A stretch of DNA of 64,000 nt from assembly GCA_963822575.1 (NCBI GenBank), contig CAWGHZ010000005.1, forward strand, positions 62,001 through 126,000, in the 5' to 3' direction. Within the stretch, counting starts at the first letter, position 1. Every line of letters starts with the position of its first letter. The notes below the pieces were generated by a model, which saw only the letters and a program-made list of their open reading frames with translations, was not told the origin of the DNA and ran no database searches. Origin of the DNA: CAWGHZ01 sp963822575 (GTDB lineage Bacteria; Pseudomonadota; Alphaproteobacteria; MPNO01; DASWLB01). Both the position numbers and the translations under genes were made by a program. This document shows positions 44,240 through 51,227 of the stretch, piece after piece.

Positions 44240-45604
44240 ATGCTCTATCGCTCGGAGAAGCGCAATATCCGCTTGGCGCTCGCCGGCGATGCCATGCCGG
44301 CGCGCCGGCTCGACGCGTTCGACGAGCCGGACTACCGGGCCCTCGTGGAGCTGATCCGGGGTGCCGACGCAGGCTTCGCCAACCTCGAAACCACGGTGCG
44401 CGAGGAGAATGAGGGCACGCCCAACCTGACCCAGGGCACGCCGATGTCGACCCCGCCCGCGCTCCTCGAGGATCTGCGCGGGATGGGGATCGGGCTGGTC
44501 TCGGTCGCCAACAACCACGCGACCGATTACGGCCCGGACGGGCTCCTCGCCATGCTCGGCCATCTGCGCCGGGCGGGGCTGCCGGCGGCGGGCGCGGGCG
44601 CGAACCTGGCCCAGGCGCGCCGGCCGGCCTATCTCGACACCGCCGCCGGGCGCGTCGCGCTGATCGCCGCCACCTCGTTCTTCCCCGCCTGGACCCGCGC
44701 CGCCGACCAGCGGCCCGACGCGCGCGGCCGGCCGGGCATCAACCCCATCGGCTTCTCGTCGAGCTACACGGTGGACGGGCCGTCCTTCGCCGCGTTGCAG
44801 GCGATGAGCGAGAAGCTCGGCTTCGCAGCCGAGCGCACGCGCCACCGCGCGATGTTCTTCTCCCCCGCGGAGGCGCCGGCCGACAGCGCCGATGAGGTCA
44901 CCTTCCTGGGGAGCCGGTTCCGCAAGGACGACAAGTTCGCGGTCTCGACACGCGCCAACCGGGGCGACGCCGACGCCATCCTGCGCTGGCTGGCCGAGGC
45001 GCGCCGCCAGGCGGACTGGGTGGTGTTTTCGTTCCACAACCACGAGTTCGGCTCGGCCGGCCGCCTCGCCGCGCCGACCAGCGTGGGGATGGAGGAGCCG
45101 GCCGAATTCGCCGTCCAGTTCGCGCGCGAGGCCGTCGACGCCGGCGCCGACGTGGTGGCGATGCACGGGCCGCATCTGACGCTCGGCGTCGAGCTCTATA
45201 AGGGCCGGCCGATCCTCTATTCGGTCGGCAACTTCATCTTCCAGAACGACAACGTGCCGGTCTTCCCGGCCGAGTCCTACCAGCGCTTCGGGCTCGACCA
45301 TCTGGCGACGCCGACCGACTTCCTCGACGCCCGGACGGGGAACGAGACGCGCGGCTTCCCGGCTGCGGCCGAATACTGGCACGGGCTGCTGGCCGAGCTG
45401 TCGTTCGAGGCGGGCGTCCTCGCCGCGCTGCGCCTCCACCCGCTCGATTTGGGCCACGGGCGCCCGCGGGCGAGCCGTGGCCGGCCGCTGCTGGCCCGCG
45501 GCGCCACCGCCGCCCAGATCCTCGAGCGCGTCCAGCGCCTCTCCCGCCGTCACGACAGCGAGGTCGGGATCGAGGGCGAGACCGGGGTGGTGAAGCTGGG
45601 CTAG
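44240..45604 (+). CDS. CapA-family protein (poly-gamma-glutamate/capsule, PGA_cap domain)
   Basis: A 454-residue protein with the CapA/PgsA metallophosphatase-like fold. GDAMPARR starts the domain, FANLETTVRE and SVANNHATDYGPDGLLAML follow with the metal-ligand Asn-His, then FSFHNHEFG and AMHGPHLTLGVELYKGRPILYSVGNFIFQ. CapA proteins take part in surface polymer (poly-glutamate, capsule) synthesis, but some members act on other substrates. No signal peptide is present, so a cytoplasmic enzyme is possible. The start has GGGGGGAAC upstream. It diverges from the HpnN-like gene and faces a response regulator. Confidence 0.82.
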   Translation: MLYRSEKRNIRLALAGDAMPARRLDAFDEPDYRALVELIRGADAGFANLETTVREENEGTPNLTQGTPMSTPPALLEDLRGMGIGLVSVANNHATDYGPDGLLAMLGHLRRAGLPAAGAGANLAQARRPAYLDTAAGRVALIAATSFFPAWTRAADQRPDARGRPGINPIGFSSSYTVDGPSFAALQAMSEKLGFAAERTRHRAMFFSPAEAPADSADEVTFLGSRFRKDDKFAVSTRANRGDADAILRWLAEARRQADWVVFSFHNHEFGSAGRLAAPTSVGMEEPAEFAVQFAREAVDAGADVVAMHGPHLTLGVELYKGRPILYSVGNFIFQNDNVPVFPAESYQRFGLDHLATPTDFLDARTGNETRGFPAAAEYWHGLLAELSFEAGVLAALRLHPLDLGHGRPRASRGRPLLARGATAAQILERVQRLSRRHDSEVGIEGETGVVKLG

Positions 45605-45612
45605 GCCCGCCC

Positions 45613-46302
45613 CTACGGCATCAGTCGGTAGCCGCCGGGCTCGGTGACCAGGATCTCGGCCTTCGATGGGTCGCGCTCGATCTTCTGACGCAGCCGGTAG
45701 ACGTGCGTTTCGAGCGTATGGGTGGTGACGCCGGCGTTGTAGCCCCATACCTCGTTCAGCAGAACGTCGCGGCTGGTGACCCTTTCGCCGGCGCGGTAAA
45801 GGTACTTGAGGATCGCCGCCTCCTTCTCGGTCAGGCGGATCTTACGGTTGTTGGCGTCGTCGAGCAGCATCTTGGCCGACGGGCGGAAGCTGAACGGTCC
45901 GATGGCGAACACCGCGTCCTCGCTACGCTCGAACTGGCGGAGCTGGGCGCGCACGCGGGCGAGCAGCACGCCCAGGTGGAACGGCTTCACCACGTAGTCG
46001 TTGGCGCCCGATTCGAGTCCCAGGATCGTGTCGGCCTCGGTGTCGGCCGCGGTCAGGATGATCACCGGCGCACGCAGCCCGGACCGCCGCATCAGGCGGC
46101 AGACCTCGCGCCCGTCGAAGTCGGGCAGGCCGATATCGAGCAGCACCAGGTCATAATGGCCGGAGCGCACCTTCTCCAGCGCCTCGGTGCCGGTGGCGCA
46201 GGCGGTGATCTCGAATTCCTCGTGCAGGCGGAGCTGCTGGGCGAGCGAATCGCGCAGCGCGTCGTCGTCGTCGACCAGCAGAATGTGCTTTCCGTTCGGC
46301 AT
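45613..46302 (-). CDS. OmpR/PhoB-family response regulator (orphan)
   Basis: A 229-residue two-component regulator. The receiver domain has DDDD at 11-14, phospho-acceptor Asp56 in LVLLDIGLPD, and Lys in DYVVKPFH. The C-terminal winged helix (about 130-229) has TEKEAAILKYLYRAGERVTSRDVLL and the recognition helix THTLETHVYRLRQKIE. No sensor kinase is adjacent. The ATG at 46302 is preferred to a TTG six bases earlier. It is divergent from an unknown gene with a sigma-54 promoter, but as an OmpR-type regulator it is not itself the expected sigma-54 activator. Confidence 0.9.
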   Translation of the reverse strand: MPNGKHILLVDDDDALRDSLAQQLRLHEEFEITACATGTEALEKVRSGHYDLVLLDIGLPDFDGREVCRLMRRSGLRAPVIILTAADTEADTILGLESGANDYVVKPFHLGVLLARVRAQLRQFERSEDAVFAIGPFSFRPSAKMLLDDANNRKIRLTEKEAAILKYLYRAGERVTSRDVLLNEVWGYNAGVTTHTLETHVYRLRQKIERDPSKAEILVTEPGGYRLMP

Positions 46303-46499
46303 GCCCAACCCGTCGCAGCGCCCCCTCGGGCGGTCCGCTTAAAATGTGGCCCAAGGTCTCATTTCGCAAGGGGAAGCGGTGTGCGCGGCGTCACACGGCG
46401 GCGCCCGCCCTTGCCGGAAAACCGGCAGATTCTGCCGCCTTCTGGGCAAAGGGCGGCCGGGTGCGGCTTCGGCGGCGACGGCGTCCGGCGGCTCCCGCT

Positions 46500-46514
46500 T
46501 GGCACGAATCTTGC
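46500..46514 (+). promoter_or_regulatory. Sigma-54 (-24/-12) promoter, plus strand
   Basis: TGGCACGAATCTTGC is an exact match to the RpoN core TGGCACG-N4-TTGC. It lies 22 bases before the ATG of the unknown 319-residue protein; transcription would start near 46525, leaving a short leader with the CGGAG ribosome site. An in-frame ATG at 46515 falls in the promoter and was rejected as the start. Confidence 0.72.
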
Positions 46515-46535
46515 ATGGATCGGGGCGGAGACCTC

Positions 46536-47495
46536 ATGCCGATCGCCCCCGCCGCGCCGCTCGACCCGTACGCGTTCCAGACGAACGACGACGTTCGCCA
46601 GTCCATCGACATCTGCGAGTACAAGTGCTCGGGCGCGACCAAGCTGTGGCACGCGAGCACCGGCACGGGGACCGGCGACGACGGCGGCATGAGCTTTTCC
46701 GATTTCCTCGACATCATCAATCCGCTGCAGCATCTGCCGGTGATCTCGACCATCTACCGCGCCATCACCGGCGACGAGCCCGGCCTGGTCTCCCAGCTCG
46801 TCGGCGGCGCGCTCTATGGCGGGCCGATCGGCTTCCTCGCCGCCGGGCTGAACGCCGCGTTCGAGGGGACGACCGGCGAAAGCGATGGCCAGATGCTGGC
46901 GAGCGCCGCGAACGACCTGTTCGGCACCGGCGACGATGCGACTCCGGCGACGGCGGTGGCCGAGGCCGCGGCGCCAGCCGCGGCGGCGCCCGCCGCGCCG
47001 CAGGTGGCGGCCATTCCACCCGCACCCGCACCGGCCGCCGACCTTGGGACGGTCTCCTCCCTCGCCGCCCCGGTCGGCCATCCAGCCCAGCCGGCCACGC
47101 GACCCTTGGCAGCCTTCACCACTTCCCGCGCCTTTCCCGCCTTCGCAGCAGATTTGCGCGCCTTCCCGGCGCGCGCCGGCCCGCCCGCAGCCGCACAAGG
47201 GGCCGCGGCCGAAGACCCCGAATCGCGCCGGATCGCGGCGAGCGTCGACGCCCAGCGGCGCGCCCAGCTCGGGCTGATCCTGGCCAACGCGAACGGCGCG
47301 GCGCCGGCATCCTCGTCCGCACTGTCGCCGTCCGCCCCGGCGACGGCGGCGCTTCCCGAGATGCCCGCGGACGGGACGAACAACCCTTATTTGCCCATCG
47401 CTTCGGGCAGCGCCATCACCCCGGCGGCCATGCAGGCCGCGCTGGAGCGTTATCGGCACGCCATCCAGAGCTACGCGCCGCCTGCCGCCGACTGA
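46536..47495 (+). CDS. Uncharacterised protein with conserved NPLQHLPVISTIYR core
   Basis: A 319-residue protein of unknown function. After a variable N-terminus comes a conserved-looking block at about residues 52-115 (FSDFLDIINPLQHLPVISTI, ITGDEPG, GGALYGGPIGFLAAGLNAAFE), which recalls an uncharacterised alphaproteobacterial family (recollection). The block is hydrophobic enough to be membrane-associated. The remainder is Ala/Pro-rich and disordered, ending in AALERYRHAIQSYAPPAAD. It has a sigma-54 promoter and no signal peptide or PEP-CTERM tail. The divergent neighbour is an OmpR regulator. Confidence 0.7.
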   Translation: MPIAPAAPLDPYAFQTNDDVRQSIDICEYKCSGATKLWHASTGTGTGDDGGMSFSDFLDIINPLQHLPVISTIYRAITGDEPGLVSQLVGGALYGGPIGFLAAGLNAAFEGTTGESDGQMLASAANDLFGTGDDATPATAVAEAAAPAAAAPAAPQVAAIPPAPAPAADLGTVSSLAAPVGHPAQPATRPLAAFTTSRAFPAFAADLRAFPARAGPPAAAQGAAAEDPESRRIAASVDAQRRAQLGLILANANGAAPASSSALSPSAPATAALPEMPADGTNNPYLPIASGSAITPAAMQAALERYRHAIQSYAPPAAD

Positions 47496-47524
47496 CGTCT
47501 TGGGTTGGGGTATAACCCCGATCC

Positions 47525-48025
47525 ATGCAGCTGATCGTCACGTCGGACGGGTGGGCGCGCTGGGGGGCGCGGACGATGCGCTGCGCGCTCGGGCGGAGCG
47601 GGATCGCGACCGCCAAGCGTGAAGGCGACGGGGCGACGCCCGCCGGCCTCCTGCCGATGCGCTGCGTGCTGTACCGGCCGGATCGCGGCCCGGCGCCCGC
47701 ATCGCGTCTCGCGCTCCGCCCGACCGCGCGCGACGACGGGTGGTGCGACGACCCCGCCGATCCCGACTACAACCGGCCCGTGACCCTGCCGCACCGCGCC
47801 CGGTGCGAGACTTTGTGGCGCGACGACGGGCTTTACGACCTCGTCTGCGTGCTCGGCTGGAACGACGCGCCGGCTGTGCCGGGCGCGGGCTCGGCGATCT
47901 TCCTCCATGTCGCCCGGCCCGATTTCGCGCCGACCGAGGGGTGCGTCGCCCTTGCCCGCGACGACCTTTCCGTCGTGCTGTCGGAAGCGGGGCCGGGCGA
48001 TGCGGTGCAGGTGATCGCCGGCTGA
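47525..48025 (+). CDS. L,D-transpeptidase (YkuD) family protein
   Basis: A 166-residue YkuD-domain protein; such enzymes crosslink peptidoglycan or attach lipoprotein. The catalytic motif is FLHVARPDFAPTEGCVAL (His, then Thr-x-Gly-Cys, about residues 128-145); RREGDGATPAGLLPM-like residues 31-44 match the family KREGDGATPAG start. It lacks a signal peptide, as do several short alphaproteobacterial members. A GGGGT-ATA-ACCCC palindrome (47507-47519) lies just before the ATG. Confidence 0.85.
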   Translation: MQLIVTSDGWARWGARTMRCALGRSGIATAKREGDGATPAGLLPMRCVLYRPDRGPAPASRLALRPTARDDGWCDDPADPDYNRPVTLPHRARCETLWRDDGLYDLVCVLGWNDAPAVPGAGSAIFLHVARPDFAPTEGCVALARDDLSVVLSEAGPGDAVQVIAG

Positions 48026-48063
48026 GACCGGAACCCGCGCGGGGCGCGTGCCGTTGACAAGGC

Positions 48064-49179
48064 GTGACAACAATCGCCACCCAAACCACGTCGACGGCGC
48101 CGGTCACCCGCGTCGCGGCCTCGGCGTATGAGATTCCCACCGACGCGCCCGAATCCGACGGCACGCTGGAATGGTCCTCGACCACCCTGGTGCTGGCCGA
48201 GGTGACGGCGGCGGGCGAGACGGGTATCGGCTACAGCTACGGCAACGAAGCGATCGCCGGCCTCATAAGGAGCCTGTTCGCCGAGGCGCTCGACGGCGCC
48301 GACGCGCTCGCCACCGCCGCCTGCTGGCTCGCCATGGTGGGCAAACTGCGCAACCAGGGACGGCCGGGGCTTTCCTCGATGGCGGTCTCGGCCGTCGACG
48401 CGGCCTTGTGGGACCTTAAAGGCAAGCTCCTCGGCGCGCCGGTGGTGGTGATGCTGGGCGCGGCGCGGCCGGCCGTCGAGATGTACGGCTCGGGCGGCTT
48501 CACCTCCTATTCCGACGACCAGCTTCGCGGCCAGCTCGGCGGCTGGGCGGCGGAAGGCCATCGCGCCGTGAAGATGAAGGTCGGACGTGAGCCCGACAGC
48601 GATCCGCACCGTATCGAGGTCGCCCGCCGCGCGGTCGGCGACGATGTCGCGCTGATGATCGATGCGAACGGCGCGCTCGACCGCAAGGGCGCACTCGCCT
48701 TCGCCGAGATGGCGCACCGCCACGACGTCACCTGGTTCGAGGAGCCAGTTTCGTCCGACGACCTCGCGGGGCTCCGCCTGCTGCGAAACCGCGCGCCGGC
48801 GCCGGTCCGGATCGCGGCCGGCGAGTACGGCTACGATACGCGCTACTTCGAGCGGATGGTTTCGGCCGGGGCGGTCGACGTGCTGCAGGCCGACGCGACG
48901 CGGTGCGGCGGCATCACCGGATTCATGGCGGTGGACGCGCTGTGCCAGGCGCATTGCGTGGACCTCTCGGCCCATTGCGGCCCGTCGCTGCACTGCCACC
49001 CGGCCTGCGCGGCGCAGCGCTGCGTCAATGTCGAAGGGTTCCACGACCATGTGCGCATCGAGCGCATGCTGTTCGACGGCGCGCCGGTGCCGAACGGCGG
49101 GCGCCTCGCGCCCGACCTCACGCGCCCCGGCCTCGGCCTCGCGTTCAAGCGCGCCGACGCCGAGAAATACGCGCTCTGA
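48064..49179 (+). CDS. Mandelate racemase / muconate lactonising enzyme (enolase superfamily)
   Basis: A 371-residue enolase-superfamily enzyme abstracting an alpha proton from a carboxylate substrate. The barrel carries KMKVGRE (Lys-x-Lys, about residues 174-178), metal ligands in MIDANGALD, FEEPVSSDD and AAGEYGYD, and a His in LSAHCGPSLHCH. Substrate is not predictable; sugar-acid dehydration or racemisation are typical. The start is GTG, with no earlier in-frame codon. It is first in a run of four plus-strand genes with DUF296, ASRT and SDR. Confidence 0.85.
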   Translation: MTTIATQTTSTAPVTRVAASAYEIPTDAPESDGTLEWSSTTLVLAEVTAAGETGIGYSYGNEAIAGLIRSLFAEALDGADALATAACWLAMVGKLRNQGRPGLSSMAVSAVDAALWDLKGKLLGAPVVVMLGAARPAVEMYGSGGFTSYSDDQLRGQLGGWAAEGHRAVKMKVGREPDSDPHRIEVARRAVGDDVALMIDANGALDRKGALAFAEMAHRHDVTWFEEPVSSDDLAGLRLLRNRAPAPVRIAAGEYGYDTRYFERMVSAGAVDVLQADATRCGGITGFMAVDALCQAHCVDLSAHCGPSLHCHPACAAQRCVNVEGFHDHVRIERMLFDGAPVPNGGRLAPDLTRPGLGLAFKRADAEKYAL

Positions 49180-49230
49180 TGCTTAACCAATGACATTTCG
49201 CGACCAACCGCCCGTGGGCAGGATCACCGC

Positions 49231-49665
49231 ATGAAATGGAAAATTCTCGAGGACGGCGAGCGCCGCAGCTTCGCGCTGGTGCTCGACACGGGTGACGAGG
49301 TGATCGAGACGCTCACCAACTTCGCGCGCGACCAGGACCTCAGCGCGTCCAGCTTCACCGGGCTCGGCGCGTTCAGCGACGCGACGCTCGGCTATTTCGA
49401 CTGGCAGCGGAAGGACTACAACCGCATCCCGATCCGCGAGCAGGTCGAGGTCGTCTCGTTCGTCGGCGACATCACCTGCGGCGAGAAGGGCGCGCACAAG
49501 CTGCACCCGCACATTGTGCTCGCCAAGTCCGACGGCACGGCGCATGGCGGCCATCTGATGGAGGCGCACGTGCGCCCGACGCTCGAGATCGTGCTGACCG
49601 AGACGCCGGCGCATCTCTATCGCGAGACCGATCCCGAGACGGGATTGGCCCTCATAAAGATATAG
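49231..49665 (+). CDS. DUF296 / PPC-domain protein
   Basis: A 144-residue single-domain protein with the PPC (plants and prokaryotes conserved) fold. The TNFARDQDLSASSFTGLGAFSDATLGYFD segment (split in two strands) and HPHIVLAKSDGTAHGGHLMEAHV with its clustered histidines are diagnostic; the His residues may bind a metal. Bacterial members form trimers of unclear function. It lies 51 bases after the enolase-type gene; AGGA upstream of the ATG supports the start. Confidence 0.85.
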   Translation: MKWKILEDGERRSFALVLDTGDEVIETLTNFARDQDLSASSFTGLGAFSDATLGYFDWQRKDYNRIPIREQVEVVSFVGDITCGEKGAHKLHPHIVLAKSDGTAHGGHLMEAHVRPTLEIVLTETPAHLYRETDPETGLALIKI

Positions 49666-49673
49666 AGGGCGGC

Positions 49674-50057
49674 ATGTCGGACCCGATCGGCGCCACGCGC
49701 TGGGCCATCGCCGAGGGGTGGATCCCGTCGCAGAGCACGGCGCACACCGCGGCGCTCGAAAGCCACGAGACGCTTTCCGTCCTCAATGCCGGCGACCGCG
49801 ACGCACAGCTTCTGGTGACGGTTTTCTTCCATGACCGCGAGCCGGCGGGGCCCTATCGCCTGACCGTGCCGGCGCGGCGCACGCGGCATTTCCGGTTCAA
49901 CGAGCTCGACGATCCCGAGCCGGTGCCGCGCGACACCGAGTACGCCAGCCTGATCGAATCCGACGTGCCGGTCGTCTGCCAGCACACGCGGCTCAATTCG
50001 CGCCAGTCGGCCCTCGCCCTAATGTCGACCATGGCCTACGCGGGAGCGTCGGCATGA
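49674..50057 (+). CDS. Anabaena sensory rhodopsin transducer (ASRT) homologue
   Basis: A 127-residue beta-sandwich protein of the ASRT family. WAIAEGWIPSQST, SHETLSVLNAGDRDAQLLVTVFFHD, GPYRLTVPARRTRHFRFNEL and VPVVCQHTRLNSRQ match the transducer closely over the full length. ASRT partners a photoreceptor in Anabaena, but no rhodopsin gene is near. The superfamily has been proposed to bind sugars or other small molecules, which suits the enolase-type and SDR neighbours. Its stop overlaps the SDR start (ATGA). Confidence 0.88.
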   Translation: MSDPIGATRWAIAEGWIPSQSTAHTAALESHETLSVLNAGDRDAQLLVTVFFHDREPAGPYRLTVPARRTRHFRFNELDDPEPVPRDTEYASLIESDVPVVCQHTRLNSRQSALALMSTMAYAGASA

Positions 50058-51104
50058 GTCTTTTCGGAAAGTGCGTCGTGGTGACCGGCGCCTCGGCCGG
50101 CATCGGACGCGCCGCCGCCATCGCCTTCGGCCGCGAGCGCGCCACCGTCGCGCTGCTCGCGCGCGGTGAGGACGGGCTGGCCGGCGCGGCGCGCGACGTG
50201 GAGGCGGCGGGCGGGCGCGCCTTCGAGCACAAGGTCGACGTCGCCGACGCCGACGCGGTGTTCGCCGCCGCCGACGCCGTCGAGGCCGCGTGCGGGCCGA
50301 TCGACATCTGGGTCAACGACGCGATGGCGACGATCTTCGCGCCGGTCGACCGCATCACGCCCGAGGAGTACCGCCGCGCGACGGAGGTCACCTATCTCGG
50401 CGCGGTGTACGGCACGATGGCGGCGCTGAAGCGCATGAAGGCGCGCGGCCAGGGGACGATCGTGCAGGTCGGCTCCGCCCTCGGCTACCGCGCGATCCCG
50501 CTGCAGGCACCCTATTGCGGCGCCAAGTACGCGTTGCGCGGCTTCACCAATTCGCTGCGCGCCGAGCTGATCCACGACGAGGTGCCGGTACACCTCACCA
50601 TGGTGGTGCTTGGCGGGTTCAACACGCCGCAGTTCGAATGGGCGCGCTCGAAGTTCGACAAGCGCCCGCAGCCAGTGCCGCCCTTCTTCCAGCCCGAGGT
50701 CGCGGCCGACGCCATCGTCTTCGCCGCCACGCACAAGAGGCGCGAGGTCTTCGTCGGCATGCCCGCCGTGAAGCTCGTTCTCGGCAACACGCTGGCGCCC
50801 GGGCTGATGGACCGCATCCTCGCCAAGAAGGCGTGGAGCGGCCAGTTCACCGGCGAGGACGAGACGCGCGGGCCGGCCCGACAATCTGTTCCAACCGGTG
50901 CCGGGGGATTTCGGCCCGCACGGAAGGTTCGACGGGCGCGCGCGGCCGTCAAGCCCGCAGCTCGCCGTCTCAAAGCACCGGGCCACGGCGCTTACGGCGG
51001 CGGCGCTGTTTGCGGCCGCGGCCGGCGCGGGCGCCCTCTTCGCCGCCCGCCGCGCCAAGTCGAGCCGACCGCATGCCCCCCTATTTTCCGTTCGCCCTGA
51101 GTAG
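50054..51104 (+). pseudogene. Short-chain dehydrogenase/reductase, +1 frameshift near the C-terminus
   Basis: SDR family oxidoreductase. GASAGIGRA is the NAD(P)-binding motif near residue 11; Ser in GSALGYR, with Tyr and Lys in YCGAKYALRG, form the catalytic set. The segment through FTGEDETRG is in one frame. Near 50871-50876 an extra C shifts the frame, and the next frame continues RPDNLFQPVPGDFGPHGRFD, ending in an Ala-rich membrane-like helix (ALTAAALFAAAAGAGALFAA) and the stop at 51104. Restored length is 349 residues, normal for this extended SDR type. Translationally coupled to ASRT. Confidence 0.82.
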
Positions 51105-51153
51105 GCCGCACAGCGGCCATATCGAAGGGTGACGGCGGCACGATCTCTCGGCC

Positions 51154-51202
51154 TCGTCCTTCGATACGCGCTCGCGCTTCGCGCGCACGCTACTCAGGAC
51201 GA
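51154..51202. repeat. REP-like palindrome next to the SDR gene
   Basis: The left arm TCGTCCTTCGATACGCGCT and right arm ending GCTACTCAGGACGA form an imperfect inverted repeat with a CG-rich loop. The TCGTCCTTCGA / CTCAGGACGA pattern is a familiar dispersed repeat in alphaproteobacteria (recollection). It lies between the SDR gene and the end of the XrtA operon. Confidence 0.6.
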
Positions 51203-51227
51203 ATGGAGGGGTCGACGAGTTCGACCT

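Noticed and set aside
43217..45748. An 843-codon minus-strand frame across hpnN and capA
   Set aside because: Out of frame with both genes on either strand; composition is typical of shadow frames.
48054..48059. TTGACA before the enolase-family gene
   Set aside because: The -10 it implies would fall inside the coding region.
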